37,417 nucleotides of DNA. Origin: Clostridiales bacterium (lineage in GTDB: Bacteria > Bacillota > Clostridia > Lachnospirales > Lachnospiraceae). Positions 1 to 9,111 of the stretch are shown here, in pieces (positions within the stretch are counted from its first letter, which is position 1; each line of letters opens with the position of its first letter). Position numbers and translations under genes: made by a program. The DNA lies in assembly GCA_020860565.1 (NCBI GenBank), contig JAJBUA010000094.1, positions 1 through 37,417 on the forward strand, in the 5' to 3' direction. The notes below the pieces were generated by a model. The model made no database searches and had not been told where the DNA came from. It saw only the letters and a list, made by a program, of their open reading frames with translations.

Positions 1-51
1 GCGGGCCGGGTGCGGCATAAGCCGCAAAATTCCTTACCCGGCCCTGCGCAT
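1..51 (-). repeat. Hairpin repeat module P, copy A
   Basis: Outer arms GGGCCGGGT and ACCCGGCCC enclose an inner hairpin GCGGC-ATAA-GCCGC and a one-sided bulge AAAATTCCTT (plus-strand reading). TGCGCA follows and leads into the T-tract of the typA terminator. The same architecture recurs at 11920-12054 and 29575-29625, with different but still complementary arms. The window edge may cut off further modules on the left. I recognise no named repeat family. Confidence 0.75.
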
Positions 52-98
52 AAAAAAAACGACAGATCCCGCAGTTATCCATCTGCAACATCTGCCGT
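52..98 (-). terminator. Intrinsic terminator of typA
   Basis: On the minus strand the arms ACGGCAGAT (98-90) and ATCTGTCGT (67-59) pair, with one G-U. Eight T residues (59-52) follow directly. It sits about 28 bases past the typA stop codon. The hairpin repeat begins right after the T-tract. Confidence 0.8.
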
Positions 99-125
99 TT
101 CTCTTTTAACTTCAATTTCCGATCA

Positions 126-1967
126 TCAGTCATTTTTTGTCTTATGGAAGGAAGCGCGTTTTCTCAGCATGGGATCCAGGATCTTTTTCCGGATTCTCAG
201 TGACTGAGGCGTTACCTCAAGGAGTTCATCCGTATCAATGAATTCCAGACATTGTTCCAGGCTCATCAGTTTTTTGGGTACCAGACGCAAAGCTTCATCC
301 GAACTGGAGTCCCGCGTATTGGTCAGTTTCTTGGTCTTACAGACATTCACTTCAATATCTTCCGCCTTTGGATTCTGGCCGATCACCATACCGGAATAAA
401 CTTTTTCCCCCGGACCCACAAAGAGCAGTCCCCTTTCCTGCGCATTAAACAGGCCGTAGGTGATCGTCTCACCGCTCTCATAGGCAATCAGGGAGCCGGT
501 CTTGCGGTAAGTCAGGTCTCCTTTATATGGGCCATAACCGTCAAAAATCGTATTGAGAATGCCGTTTCCCTTTGTATCCGTCATAAATTCCCCGCGATAA
601 CCAATCAATCCACGGGACGGAATCGAAAACTCAAGCCGGGTATAGCCGCCGTTCGTCTGGCTCATGCCCAAAAGTTCACCCTTACGCGTCGTCAGCTTCT
701 GGATAACCGTTCCGCTGAATTCTTCCGGGACATCGACATAGGCGATTTCCATCGGTTCCTGCTTCTGGTTCTTTTCATTAAACTTATACAGGACCTCCGC
801 CTTGCTGACCGCAAATTCATATCCTTCCCGGCGCATCGTTTCTATCAGGACAGACAGATGAAGTTCTCCCCGCCCGGATACCTTAAAGCAATCCGGAGAA
901 TCCGTCTCCTCCACTCTCAGGCTGACATCGGTATTTAACTCGCGAAACAGTCGGTCACGGATATGGCGCGAGGTCACATACTTCCCTTCTGTACCTGCCA
1001 GAGGGCTGTCGTTTACCATGAAATTCATCGCGATCGTCGGTTCTGAGATCTTCTGAAAGGGAATCGCCTGCGGATTTTCCAACGCGCAGATCGTATCTCC
1101 GATATGAATATCTGTGATACCGGACACCGCAACAATATCGCCGATCGTGGCTTCTGCTACTTCCACACGCTTCAGGCCCTCAAACTGATACAGCTTACCG
1201 ATCTTGACCTGCCGCAGCTTATCCGGATCATGATGATTGACAATCACACACTGCTGATTAACCTTCAGCGTTCCGTTTTCGATCTTTCCGATCCCGATCC
1301 TGCCGACATATTCATTATAATCAATCGTGCTGATCAGCATCTGCGTATCTGCTTCCGGATCTCCTTCCGGCGCCGGAATCGATTCAATAATCGTCTCAAA
1401 GAGAGGAGTCATGTCGATCTCCGGATCATCCAGATTTTTCTTGGCAAATCCTGCGCGGGCAGACGCAAACACAAACGGGCAGTCCAGCTGCTCGTCCGAC
1501 GCATCCAGATCCATAAAGAGCTCAAGCGTCTCATCAATTACTTCCTCCGGTCTGGCTTCCGGACGGTCAACCTTATTGATACATACGATAACCGAGAGAT
1601 CCAGCTCCAGAGCTTTCTGAAGCACAAATTTTGTCTGAGGCATCGGACCCTCATAGGCATCCACCACAAGGATGACTCCGTTTACCATCTTTAATACCCG
1701 TTCCACTTCACCGCCAAAATCCGCATGTCCCGGGGTATCGATAATGTTGATTTTGGTCCCTTTATAAAATACAGCGGTATTTTTCGAAAGAATGGTAATG
1801 CCGCGTTCCCGTTCCAGATCATTGGAATCCATCACGCGTTCTGCTACCTCCTGATTTTCCCGGAATATCCCGCTCTGCTTTAAAAGATCGTCGACCAGCG
1901 TTGTCTTGCCGTGATCCACGTGAGCGATAATCGCTACATTACGAACGTCTTCTCTTTTTGTTCTCAT
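126..1967 (-). CDS. typA: Ribosome-associated GTPase TypA/BipA
   Basis: This is a translational GTPase of the EF-G-like family that binds the 70S ribosome and supports 50S assembly and growth under stress (family knowledge). At 613 residues it is the usual length. The G domain shows the P-loop AHVDHGKTT at residues 15-23, DTPGH at 77-81 and NKVD at 131-134, followed by EF-G-like domains and the BipA-specific C-terminus. AAGGAAG lies 8 bases before the ATG. It is transcribed alone from a good vegetative promoter at 2010-2038 and ends at a clear terminator. The upstream yigZ ends within two bases of this promoter with no terminator between them, so read-through from yigZ is possible. Confidence 0.97.
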   Translation of the reverse strand: MRTKREDVRNVAIIAHVDHGKTTLVDDLLKQSGIFRENQEVAERVMDSNDLERERGITILSKNTAVFYKGTKINIIDTPGHADFGGEVERVLKMVNGVILVVDAYEGPMPQTKFVLQKALELDLSVIVCINKVDRPEARPEEVIDETLELFMDLDASDEQLDCPFVFASARAGFAKKNLDDPEIDMTPLFETIIESIPAPEGDPEADTQMLISTIDYNEYVGRIGIGKIENGTLKVNQQCVIVNHHDPDKLRQVKIGKLYQFEGLKRVEVAEATIGDIVAVSGITDIHIGDTICALENPQAIPFQKISEPTIAMNFMVNDSPLAGTEGKYVTSRHIRDRLFRELNTDVSLRVEETDSPDCFKVSGRGELHLSVLIETMRREGYEFAVSKAEVLYKFNEKNQKQEPMEIAYVDVPEEFSGTVIQKLTTRKGELLGMSQTNGGYTRLEFSIPSRGLIGYRGEFMTDTKGNGILNTIFDGYGPYKGDLTYRKTGSLIAYESGETITYGLFNAQERGLLFVGPGEKVYSGMVIGQNPKAEDIEVNVCKTKKLTNTRDSSSDEALRLVPKKLMSLEQCLEFIDTDELLEVTPQSLRIRKKILDPMLRKRASFHKTKND

Positions 1968-2009
1968 AATACGAACTTCCTTTTTCCCTGTTTTTCATTA
2001 TCGGTGTTT

Positions 2010-2038
2010 ACTATAGCATTAGTTTTCAGGGAATGCAA
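2010..2038 (-). promoter_or_regulatory. Sigma-A type promoter of typA
   Basis: -35 TTGCAT (2038-2033), 17-base spacer, -10 TATAGT (2015-2010), about 43 bases before the typA start codon. It lies directly after the yigZ stop codon. Confidence 0.7.
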
Positions 2039-2039
2039 G

Positions 2040-2690
2040 TTAAAAAAGGATAATATCGTCCTCCCTCACGGCAAAGGTCACCTCTCCAAGCAGTGTGACA
2101 CGGGCACGGGCACTGGTTTTTTCCGTGATCTGTTTTTGCAGGGAAACGTTCTGCGCAGCAGGGACCAACAGTACCATCGTCACCTGATCCGTATAACTGG
2201 TATCCAGAATCGGTATATCAGACTGTGCCAGCAGATACTGAAGCCTGCCAAAATCCGTATAATCACTTTCGATCTGCAGACGGCACCCCGGAATTTTCTC
2301 CAGCACAACACTCGCCTCCAGGCCTTTGGCCGCCGCCTGTGAATAAGCACGCACCAGACCGCCCGTACCGAGAAGCGTCCCTCCAAAATACCTGGTTACG
2401 ACAATACAGACATCCCGTACTTCAGAGCCCAGAAGAACATCCAGCATCGGACGCCCGGCGGTCTGCGGCGGCTCGCCGTCATCACTGCAGCGTGCGATCT
2501 GCCCTCTCGGTCCGATCACATAAGCCGAACAATGATGACGAGCATCCCAGTATTTTTTTCTCATTTCTTCGATAAAAGCAGCCGCTTCCTCTTCTGTCTT
2601 TACCGGCCGGGTCGTTGCGATAAAGCGTGACCGTTTTTCTGTAATCTCATCTTCTCCGCCCTGATACAGGATCTTATATTTCTCTGTCAT
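2040..2690 (-). CDS. yigZ: YigZ/IMPACT family protein
   Basis: 216 residues. The N-terminal half carries the IMPACT (UPF0029) signature: EKRSRFIA near the start, then ARHHCSAYVIG, SDDGEPPQTAGRP and VTRYFGGTLLGTGGLVRAY. The C-terminal half fits the DUF1949 domain. The family is conserved and its bacterial function is not settled; the yeast and mammalian relatives regulate the kinase Gcn2. An upstream in-frame ATG at 2759 exists, but AAGGGA stands 8 bases before the ATG at 2690 and the family begins near this point, so I place the start there. It is divergent from spoVAD and has a near-perfect promoter. Confidence 0.92.
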   Translation of the reverse strand: MTEKYKILYQGGEDEITEKRSRFIATTRPVKTEEEAAAFIEEMRKKYWDARHHCSAYVIGPRGQIARCSDDGEPPQTAGRPMLDVLLGSEVRDVCIVVTRYFGGTLLGTGGLVRAYSQAAAKGLEASVVLEKIPGCRLQIESDYTDFGRLQYLLAQSDIPILDTSYTDQVTMVLLVPAAQNVSLQKQITEKTSARARVTLLGEVTFAVREDDIILF

Positions 2691-2783
2691 GAAAGCTTTC
2701 CCTTCTTTTCCTGATCCATCTATTCTAAAACCATGTGATATCTGAGTCGTGCTATTCATTATCTTTTAACTCTGGTATCACCA

Positions 2784-2813
2784 TTATATCGGCACTCTGT
2801 CGTATGTGTCAAA
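2784..2813 (-). promoter_or_regulatory. Consensus sigma-A promoter of yigZ
   Basis: Exact -35 TTGACA (2813-2808) and exact -10 TATAAT (2789-2784), with an 18-base spacer. It reads towards yigZ and lies in the 212-base divergent gap before spoVAD. Confidence 0.8.
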
Positions 2814-2902
2814 CAGATTGTCTGAATTCGTAATCCGTATATTTTTCTGCTGCCTGGGAAATATGAAAAACAGAAATGGAATATTCAACAAGGAGGATTA
2901 TT

Positions 2903-3928
2903 ATGCAGAAAGGAAAAGCCAGTCTCTGGTTTGACCGCCCCTCGTACCTCATGGAAACGGCCTGTATCGCCGGAAAGAAAGAAGGAGACGGACCGCTTGG
3001 CAGCGTAGTTGACCAGATCGAGCAGGATGCCACATTCGGCGCGCCGTCCTGGGAAGAGGCAGAAAGTGTGATGCAGAAACGAACCGCGGCTCTGGCACTG
3101 GAAAAAAACGGTCTTTGCAGCACCGATATCCGCTATCTCTTTGCCGGAGATCTTCTGGGACAGCTCATCGCCACCTCTTTCGGAACCGCCGGACTCAGGA
3201 TTCCCATGTTTGGTCTTTATGGAGCATGCTCCAGCATCGCGGAAGCGCTCAGCCTGGGCAGTATGAGCATTGACGCCGGACATGCCGACCGGGTCATGGC
3301 CCTGGCTTCCAGCCACTACGCCAGCGCAGAAAAAGAATTTCGTTTTCCGCTGGGATACGGCAACCAGCGTCCGTCATCAACAACCTGGACAGTCACTGGC
3401 TGCGGAGCTCTGATCCTGTCTTTTTCAAAAGGGAAAAGTAAAGTAAAGATATCCGGCATCACTACCGGACGCGCCATCGATCCCGGTGTCCGGGATTCTA
3501 TGAATATGGGAGCTGCCATGGCTCCCGCCGCCTGGGATACTATCCGGCAGAATTTTGAGGATTTCCATGTGGATGACAGCTGGTACGATCAGATTATCAC
3601 CGGAGATCTGGGACAAGTCGGCACACAGATTCTTTTTGATTTTATGTCCGGATCCGGCTGCGATATCCGGGATAAGCATACGGACTGTGGTCTCGTCATC
3701 TATAACAATGATGCGCAGGATACCCATTCCGGCGGCAGTGGCTGTGGATGCGCTGCCGTTGTACTTTGTTCTTATATCCTTCCGCGTCTTGCTGACGGAA
3801 CCTGGCGGCGGGTTCTTTTTCTCCCCACCGGAGCCCTGCTCTCTGCCGTCAGTTATAATGAAGGACAAAACATCCCCGGAATCTGCCATGGGGTTATCCT
3901 GGAGTCTGCAGGAGGTGATGAATCATGA
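2903..3928 (+). CDS. spoVAD: Stage V sporulation protein AD
   Basis: SpoVAD is a thiolase/KAS III-like protein of the SpoVA channel. It binds dipicolinic acid and is needed for its movement into the forespore and its release at germination (family knowledge). 341 residues, normal for the family. It starts KGKASLWFDRPSYLMETACI and keeps the KAS-like stretch FGLYGACSSIAEALSLG and the C-terminal GAL(L/M)S-type motif. AGGAGG lies 6 bases before the ATG at 2903; an in-frame ATG at 2876 has no ribosome site. spoVAE overlaps its stop codon by four bases. The usual partner spoVAC is not upstream; the divergent neighbour is yigZ. I could not identify a convincing sigma-G promoter. Confidence 0.95.
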   Translation: MQKGKASLWFDRPSYLMETACIAGKKEGDGPLGSVVDQIEQDATFGAPSWEEAESVMQKRTAALALEKNGLCSTDIRYLFAGDLLGQLIATSFGTAGLRIPMFGLYGACSSIAEALSLGSMSIDAGHADRVMALASSHYASAEKEFRFPLGYGNQRPSSTTWTVTGCGALILSFSKGKSKVKISGITTGRAIDPGVRDSMNMGAAMAPAAWDTIRQNFEDFHVDDSWYDQIITGDLGQVGTQILFDFMSGSGCDIRDKHTDCGLVIYNNDAQDTHSGGSGCGCAAVVLCSYILPRLADGTWRRVLFLPTGALLSAVSYNEGQNIPGICHGVILESAGGDES

Positions 3929-4284
3929 TCGAACTATTGAAAGCCTTTATCATCGGAGGCCTTATCTGCGCTCTGGTGCAGATTTTACTTGACCGCACAA
4001 AGATGATGCCCGGCCGGGTAATGGTTACCCTCGTCGTCACCGGAGCCATCCTGGGATGGCTCGGCCTCTATGAGCCTTTCAGCGAATGGGCCGGAGCAGG
4101 AGCATCCGTCCCACTCCTCGGCTTTGGAAACACTCTCTGGAAGGGCGTGGCAGAAAGCATCGGAAAAGAGGGCTTTCTGGGCATCTTTAAGGGCGGGTTC
4201 ACCGCGGCCTCAGCGGGAATTGCCGGAGCGTTGATTTTCGGCTATCTTGGAGCCCTGATTTTTTCTCCAAAAATGAAAAAATAA
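3925..4284 (+). CDS. spoVAE: Stage V sporulation protein AE (AEb type)
   Basis: A 119-residue integral membrane protein of the SpoVA dipicolinate channel, made of hydrophobic helices with the conserved GRVMVTLVVTGAILGWLGLY and FGNTLWKG segments. It overlaps the spoVAD stop codon (ATGA), and a full GGAGGTGAT ribosome site sits just before its start, so the two are translationally coupled. It ends only nine bases from the stop of the convergent penicillin-binding protein gene, with no terminator between them. Confidence 0.93.
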   Translation: MIELLKAFIIGGLICALVQILLDRTKMMPGRVMVTLVVTGAILGWLGLYEPFSEWAGAGASVPLLGFGNTLWKGVAESIGKEGFLGIFKGGFTAASAGIAGALIFGYLGALIFSPKMKK

Positions 4285-4293
4285 TTGTCTGAT

Positions 4294-7026
4294 CTAATGT
4301 GCCGCAGTCGGCGCCGTTACCGATTTTGACGCCGCTGTCGGCTTTTCGACAGAATTCTCCTGCGTACTCCCCCGACTGTTTCCGCTCGACGACGAACTAC
4401 TGCTGCTTCCCGGCGATACATATCCGGGGCCGGTCGTGCTGACACCTGGCGCCGTTCTTTCTACCGTCTCGCCCTCTCCCGCGCTTGGACTCAGAATCAC
4501 ACTGGTATGACCGGAGCATGTCCGATACGGTATCGCGTAACTCGAATCATCGGTATTTCCCTCCGCATCCGATGGTATCGCAATGCAGATTGCCGTAGTC
4601 CGTTCACAATCCTGAGCCGGGATCAGACCGGTTTCCGCACAGACGGTAACACGCACATGCTTATCGCAAACCTCCTCCGGTACATTATCTGTCGCAAAAT
4701 ATTCCGTGTAAATGGCATTTCCCCGCGGATCCGCGCTGCAAATACCTGACACGCCGATCTTGCCGGACTTGCGGCAGATTTCCGCTGTCGTAACACTGTC
4801 CGGTACCGCAAATCCCGGATCGGAGAGTCCCTCATGCACACGGGTCATGATCTTTTTCCAGATATTCTTGTGAAACGAAGTGCCGCCGTTTTGCGATGTC
4901 AGCTTCTGGTTATTGTCGCAACCGCCCCATACACCTGCGGTATAATAGGGCGTAAAGCCTACAAACCAGATGTCATTATTATTGGAAGTCGTTCCACTTT
5001 TGCCCGCGCACGACATATCAGAAAGTTTTGCACCCGTACTGGTCGAACTGACATTATAGCCGCTGCTTGCCCATTTATGATTACTGATCATGGAATCTTT
5101 CATCGCGTCTGTCAGAAGAAATGCTGTCGACTCCTTCAATACACGATGCGTCTTTGGTTCATTGTCGATCAGGATTTTTCCGTCATGGTCATAGATCTTA
5201 GTAAAGAACAGCGGTTTTGTATAAACGCCGCCGTTTGCGATGGCCGCATAGGCACCGGTCAGTTCCAGATTGGTCACTCCGTCCGTGATGCCTCCCAGCG
5301 CCAACGCCGCATTCATATCCGTATCGGTCAGCGTTGTAATCCCAAAGTTACGGGCATACTCCACGCCAAGCTGCGGCGTCACCGTCTCCATCAGGCAGCG
5401 GACCGCGACAATGTTCATGGAGTAAATAATACCGTCCCGGATACTGGAATATCCAAAAAAGCCCTGACTGTACCAGTTGCTGAAGGTCTTGGTCCCCACC
5501 GTATAAGGCGCGTCATAATACACTGTACCCAGCGTCGCACCACAGGTATCCAGCGCCGGAGCGAAAGCCGTGACCACCTTAAACGTAGATCCCGGCTGCC
5601 GCGTAGCATTGGTTGCCCGGTTTAACGTCAGGCTGGCAGTCTTTTCCCCGCGCCCACCGCTGATCGCTTTTACCTCTCCGGTCTTCTGATCCATAATCAC
5701 AAAGGATGCCTGAGGCTGGAGCGTCATCGTTACCGTCTCACCGATGATCTCATCCCCTTCCTGCAGAAGCTGCGCCTTATAGGCGTCGATATCCGCCTGC
5801 GCTTCCTCCTGACTGTCATAAAGGCCGTCAAAACTGTCTTTCAGAATATTCTCATGCCAGCTGCTGATATTTTTTTCCGAATAATGCGTCGTCTCCCCCT
5901 GGGCATCTGTCACCGAGAGACGATATTCCACGGAATAACGCGCTGCTGAATAATTATCCGGATCACTGATTTCCTCATCGACAATTGCCTGAATCGTCGG
6001 ATCCTGAGTCGTATAAATCTTCAGGCCCCCGCTGTAAAGCAGATTATGCGCCTGTGTCTCCGTATATCCCAGTTCTTCCATCAGGGTTTCTTTCACCTGG
6101 CTGGTCAGTTCATCGGTAAAATAACTGTACGGAGTTGAGGTCTCTCTGGATACGGAATCTACATTCTGAATCCGTTCATAAACATCGTCCGCAAGTGCCT
6201 CTTCCTGTTCCTCCTTGGTAATATAACCCTGCTCATACATATACTGAAGAATGACTTTCCGTTTTTCCTCATTCTTCTCACGGCCGGTAATTGGATTGAG
6301 ATGCGCCGGATTCTGCGTGATCCCGGCAATCACCGCGCACTCAGACAACGTCAGTTCGGATAAATCTTTATTAAAATACCGCCGTGCCGCGACCTTGACC
6401 CCCAGCGTATTATTGCCGAGATTGATGGTGTTCAGATAATTGGTCAGGATCTGTTTGCGGTCCATCGATTTGGTCAGCTGCACCGCAAGATACTGATCCT
6501 GCAGTTTTCTCTCCAGCTTCGCCCCGAAGCTGGTCTCCATCCCTCCGTTAAACACATTATTTTTGATCAGCTGCTGCGTGATCGTACTGCCGCCGCCGCT
6601 GTAATCTCCGCTCAGCACACCAACTGCCGCACGGATGATTGAACGCAGGTCGATGCCGTTATGAGTCCAGAAACGAGAATCCTCAATCGCGACAAACGCA
6701 TTGATCAGATCTTCCGGCAGTTCATCGTAAGTAGCCTCTTCACGGTTGGAACCGGCCGTCACCAGCGTATCTGTCAGGTTTCCTTCACAGTCATACACCG
6801 TTGTGGCATAACCAGACGGAACAATACTTTCTACATTAATCTCAGGTGCATTGTCAATCACACCCTTTGCGGCGCCAATTCCTACCGCAGCAATCACGGC
6901 CAGAACAATCAGACAAAACACCATGCCGATCTTAAAAACCAGCAGGACGATGCCGGAAGCATATTTATTTCTGTCAGATCCAACGGATTTGATCTTACTT
7001 TCGACCGATGCCCTTCCATAATTCAT
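4294..7026 (-). CDS. Class A penicillin-binding protein (transglycosylase/transpeptidase)
   Basis: A bifunctional cell-wall enzyme that polymerises lipid II glycan strands and cross-links peptides outside the membrane. 910 residues. A cytoplasmic tail is followed by one membrane segment (about residues 25-55). The GT51 domain has EDSRFWTHNGID, GGSTITQQLIKN and the KLQDQYLAVQL...QILTNYLN block. The transpeptidase domain has STFK (about residue 475), YSMN as the SxN motif, and KSGTT. The C-terminal tail is rich in Ser, Thr and Pro with a run of seven Ser, typical of wall-spanning tails. AAAGGAG lies 8 bases before the ATG at 7026; a TTG seven codons upstream is less likely because it precedes that site. 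It is transcribed from the promoter at 7075-7103. Confidence 0.95.
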   Translation of the reverse strand: MNYGRASVESKIKSVGSDRNKYASGIVLLVFKIGMVFCLIVLAVIAAVGIGAAKGVIDNAPEINVESIVPSGYATTVYDCEGNLTDTLVTAGSNREEATYDELPEDLINAFVAIEDSRFWTHNGIDLRSIIRAAVGVLSGDYSGGGSTITQQLIKNNVFNGGMETSFGAKLERKLQDQYLAVQLTKSMDRKQILTNYLNTINLGNNTLGVKVAARRYFNKDLSELTLSECAVIAGITQNPAHLNPITGREKNEEKRKVILQYMYEQGYITKEEQEEALADDVYERIQNVDSVSRETSTPYSYFTDELTSQVKETLMEELGYTETQAHNLLYSGGLKIYTTQDPTIQAIVDEEISDPDNYSAARYSVEYRLSVTDAQGETTHYSEKNISSWHENILKDSFDGLYDSQEEAQADIDAYKAQLLQEGDEIIGETVTMTLQPQASFVIMDQKTGEVKAISGGRGEKTASLTLNRATNATRQPGSTFKVVTAFAPALDTCGATLGTVYYDAPYTVGTKTFSNWYSQGFFGYSSIRDGIIYSMNIVAVRCLMETVTPQLGVEYARNFGITTLTDTDMNAALALGGITDGVTNLELTGAYAAIANGGVYTKPLFFTKIYDHDGKILIDNEPKTHRVLKESTAFLLTDAMKDSMISNHKWASSGYNVSSTSTGAKLSDMSCAGKSGTTSNNNDIWFVGFTPYYTAGVWGGCDNNQKLTSQNGGTSFHKNIWKKIMTRVHEGLSDPGFAVPDSVTTAEICRKSGKIGVSGICSADPRGNAIYTEYFATDNVPEEVCDKHVRVTVCAETGLIPAQDCERTTAICIAIPSDAEGNTDDSSYAIPYRTCSGHTSVILSPSAGEGETVERTAPGVSTTGPGYVSPGSSSSSSSSGNSRGSTQENSVEKPTAASKSVTAPTAAH

Positions 7027-7074
7027 GGGCGGTTCTCCTTTCGCCAAAAAGTGTTTTTCAACTTTTAACGATTT

Positions 7075-7103
7075 ATTATATCAAATCTGTAAAGACAATT
7101 CAA
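7075..7103 (-). promoter_or_regulatory. Sigma-A promoter of the class A PBP gene
   Basis: -35 TTGAAT (7103-7098), 17-base spacer, exact -10 TATAAT (7080-7075), about 49 bases before the ATG. Confidence 0.65.
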
Positions 7104-7171
7104 GGCATTGGTCCGAAGAATCCCCACTGTAAAAAATCCCCTCTGCAGGACCTGCCGCCGGCAAACGCAAA

Positions 7172-7217
7172 TCAGGCACAGCGAACGAATGTCTTTCCCA
7201 TCCTCTTCTGTGCCTGA
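7172..7217 (-). terminator. Possible weak terminator after the M14-like gene pair
   Basis: Perfect 10-base arms TCAGGCACAG and CTGTGCCTGA are separated by about 26 bases, 24 bases past the stop at 7241. On the minus strand only ATTTGCGTTTG follows, a poor T-tract. The 7104-7240 gap holds nothing else I can name. Confidence 0.4.
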
Positions 7218-7240
7218 CAATCAAACGACTGCTTTCAAGC

Positions 7241-8176
7241 CTATTCGTGCAGTCTGCGTATAATCTTAAAAATTACCGTTCCTTCCATGACAAGCGGAGA
7301 CCGATGCGCAAAAAAGACAATCCCATCGGTCGGCGAAAGTACCTGACTGATCTCCTCGCCTTCCAGCGGGTCAGTAATTGTAGCCAGAACCTGTCCGCGC
7401 CGCACCTCTTCCCCCGGATCCACCAGACGGCGATAAATACCCGGAACATCGTTTTTTACCGGATTTAAGTCCTCCTCATGCAGTACACTGGCAATATATC
7501 CGCTGTGGCTCGTATACCGCAGGATCCCCATCCTGGTCAGGAACCGGAGTACCGAAGCAACCGCCATTCGCGCGGATTTTTCATCAATCTGACTCGTATT
7601 GCTGGTATAAACAGAAAAGGCGTTGCTGTTCCAGATCTGCCAGTTGTAATTCAGCGTCGTCGTATCATACGGCCTCGGCTTACGGATCACCACATAAGGA
7701 AGTCCAAAAAGATTTGCCAGACTCGCATTCTGAAAACCCGTATCCATCATTCTCACATGCGGGACAAATTCTCCCTCCATGTAAAAGCTGGGGAAATGAA
7801 TCCCATAGCTGTAATCCTTGATCGCCTGGAAGACACCGTCCGCGATCCGCTGCGTCGTCTCGCCCAGATGGTATCCCGGAAACATACGATTGATATCCGT
7901 GTTATCGGTCGCCCAGAAGCGTTTGCCTACGTTCATGGAACTGTGGTTCACCGACGGGATCACCAGAATCTCGTTATGTGCCACAATCGTTCCCTTTTTT
8001 TCCAGTTCCTTCAGTGTTTTTACCAGCTTCGAGCAGATATAAAGCTGCTGCACTTCATTGCCGCGCATGGCTCCCACAATACAGGCGGACTTTTCTCCTT
8101 TCCCGAAACGGTATCCATAGATATTCATATCATCCCGGTAGCAATTCTTTAAAGAATAAATACATTCTTTTTTCAT
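7241..8176 (-). CDS. Aspartoacylase/succinylglutamate desuccinylase-like protein, degenerate active site
   Basis: 311 residues, colinear with its upstream neighbour and clearly a member of the AspA/AstE branch of M14 carboxypeptidases. Those enzymes use zinc to cut N-acyl or amide bonds. The fold signatures remain: GAMRGNE at residues 35-41, DINRMFPG at 94-101, GIH at 125-127, and a C-terminal beta-barrel segment (PLEGEEISQVLSPTDGIVFF). The first zinc ligand His is Arg38. The Glu that acts as general base in the neighbour (E191) aligns with Thr191. I infer a catalytically weak or dead partner, perhaps of a heterodimer. It starts one base inside the stop of the upstream gene (TGATG), so the two are coupled. 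It is the last gene of the ATP-grasp operon. Confidence 0.88.
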   Translation of the reverse strand: MKKECIYSLKNCYRDDMNIYGYRFGKGEKSACIVGAMRGNEVQQLYICSKLVKTLKELEKKGTIVAHNEILVIPSVNHSSMNVGKRFWATDNTDINRMFPGYHLGETTQRIADGVFQAIKDYSYGIHFPSFYMEGEFVPHVRMMDTGFQNASLANLFGLPYVVIRKPRPYDTTTLNYNWQIWNSNAFSVYTSNTSQIDEKSARMAVASVLRFLTRMGILRYTSHSGYIASVLHEEDLNPVKNDVPGIYRRLVDPGEEVRRGQVLATITDPLEGEEISQVLSPTDGIVFFAHRSPLVMEGTVIFKIIRRLHE

Positions 8177-9111
8177 CAGAAGCCACCTCCCAGAATTCTC
8201 GCAATCAATGACCCGCAGGAAACTACGGGATACTCACGCAGAGTAAATACCATGCCCGCGAGCGGAGCGCGGTTCTCTTCCATCACAGTCCCGTCGAGCG
8301 GATTCAGAATGCGTCCGACCAGCTCGCCCTTTTCCACCATCCGCGTATGTTTTACTACCGGCACAAAGATGCCCGGAGCATTCGCATTGATAAAGCCGAC
8401 TTCGCCGTCATTGGAAACCACGGGAGTTTTCGGCGTGATTACCTCGCCATCCCAGATCCCCATATCTTTCATGACGCAGAAAATCCCGTCGGTCAGCTGA
8501 TGGCAGTACTCCTCCGTGATGCGCATGCCTACTCCCATTTCCACCACGACCGTCGGCACCCCGATTGAGTTCAGGCTGTGCGCAAGCGTGGATTCCAGAA
8601 CCGTTGCCGCCGCATGAATCCACACAAAATCCAGATTCAGCCGTCTGGCAAAGGGGAGAAGTGTTTCAGCCGTGTTGATATTAATCCTCGCCTGAGGAAT
8701 TTCCCGCAGGAAAATATTACTCGCATGAATATCGATGCACAGATCCGCCCCTGAGATACTCTGGATCACCTTCGCCGCTACATGCTCAGCTACCGCGCCG
8801 TCCTCATTTCCCGGAAAAATACGATTCATATCCAGATCAAACATGGGAATGCCGCGGGAAATGGTATCGACGCCGAGAGGATTTAACGCCGGATATATTT
8901 CCACGATCCCCTTCAGGTTTTCTTTCTGCTCCCGGATAATCCGGTTAATCTCATAACAGACATACTGGCCCTCCAGTTCGTCACCGTGCGTGCCAGTCAC
9001 GATACAAATCCGCTTTTCCTTTCCCGAAACCGTCTCCGGGGTAATCACGTTTTTTACAATTCTCAGGCTTTCATCTACCGCAAGACCGACAGATACTACC
9101 TTCTTTATCAT
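8176..9111 (-). CDS. Aspartoacylase/succinylglutamate desuccinylase family zinc hydrolase
   Basis: 311 residues with an intact M14/AspA active site: GTHGDE with zinc ligands His42 and Glu45, DLDMNRIFPG with Asn96 and Arg97, DIHAS with ligand His129, and VVVEMG with the likely general base Glu191. A C-terminal biotinyl/lipoyl-like barrel follows (from about residue 225). It probably removes an acyl or amino-acyl group from a small peptide or amino-acid conjugate in the cytoplasm; the substrate cannot be read from sequence. It overlaps the transglutaminase-like gene by four bases (ATGA) and is itself coupled to the degenerate paralogue downstream. That suggests the product of the ATP-grasp system is made and then trimmed or turned over by the same operon. 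Confidence 0.9.
   Translation of the reverse strand: MIKKVVSVGLAVDESLRIVKNVITPETVSGKEKRICIVTGTHGDELEGQYVCYEINRIIREQKENLKGIVEIYPALNPLGVDTISRGIPMFDLDMNRIFPGNEDGAVAEHVAAKVIQSISGADLCIDIHASNIFLREIPQARININTAETLLPFARRLNLDFVWIHAAATVLESTLAHSLNSIGVPTVVVEMGVGMRITEEYCHQLTDGIFCVMKDMGIWDGEVITPKTPVVSNDGEVGFINANAPGIFVPVVKHTRMVEKGELVGRILNPLDGTVMEENRAPLAGMVFTLREYPVVSCGSLIARILGGGF

Noticed and set aside
10-207. A 65-codon open frame on the plus strand
   Set aside because: It crosses the repeat, the typA terminator and the antisense of typA.
2783-2789. CATTATA upstream of spoVAD as a sigma-G -10 box
   Set aside because: It is the opposite strand of the yigZ -10 box and has no matching -35 at the right distance.
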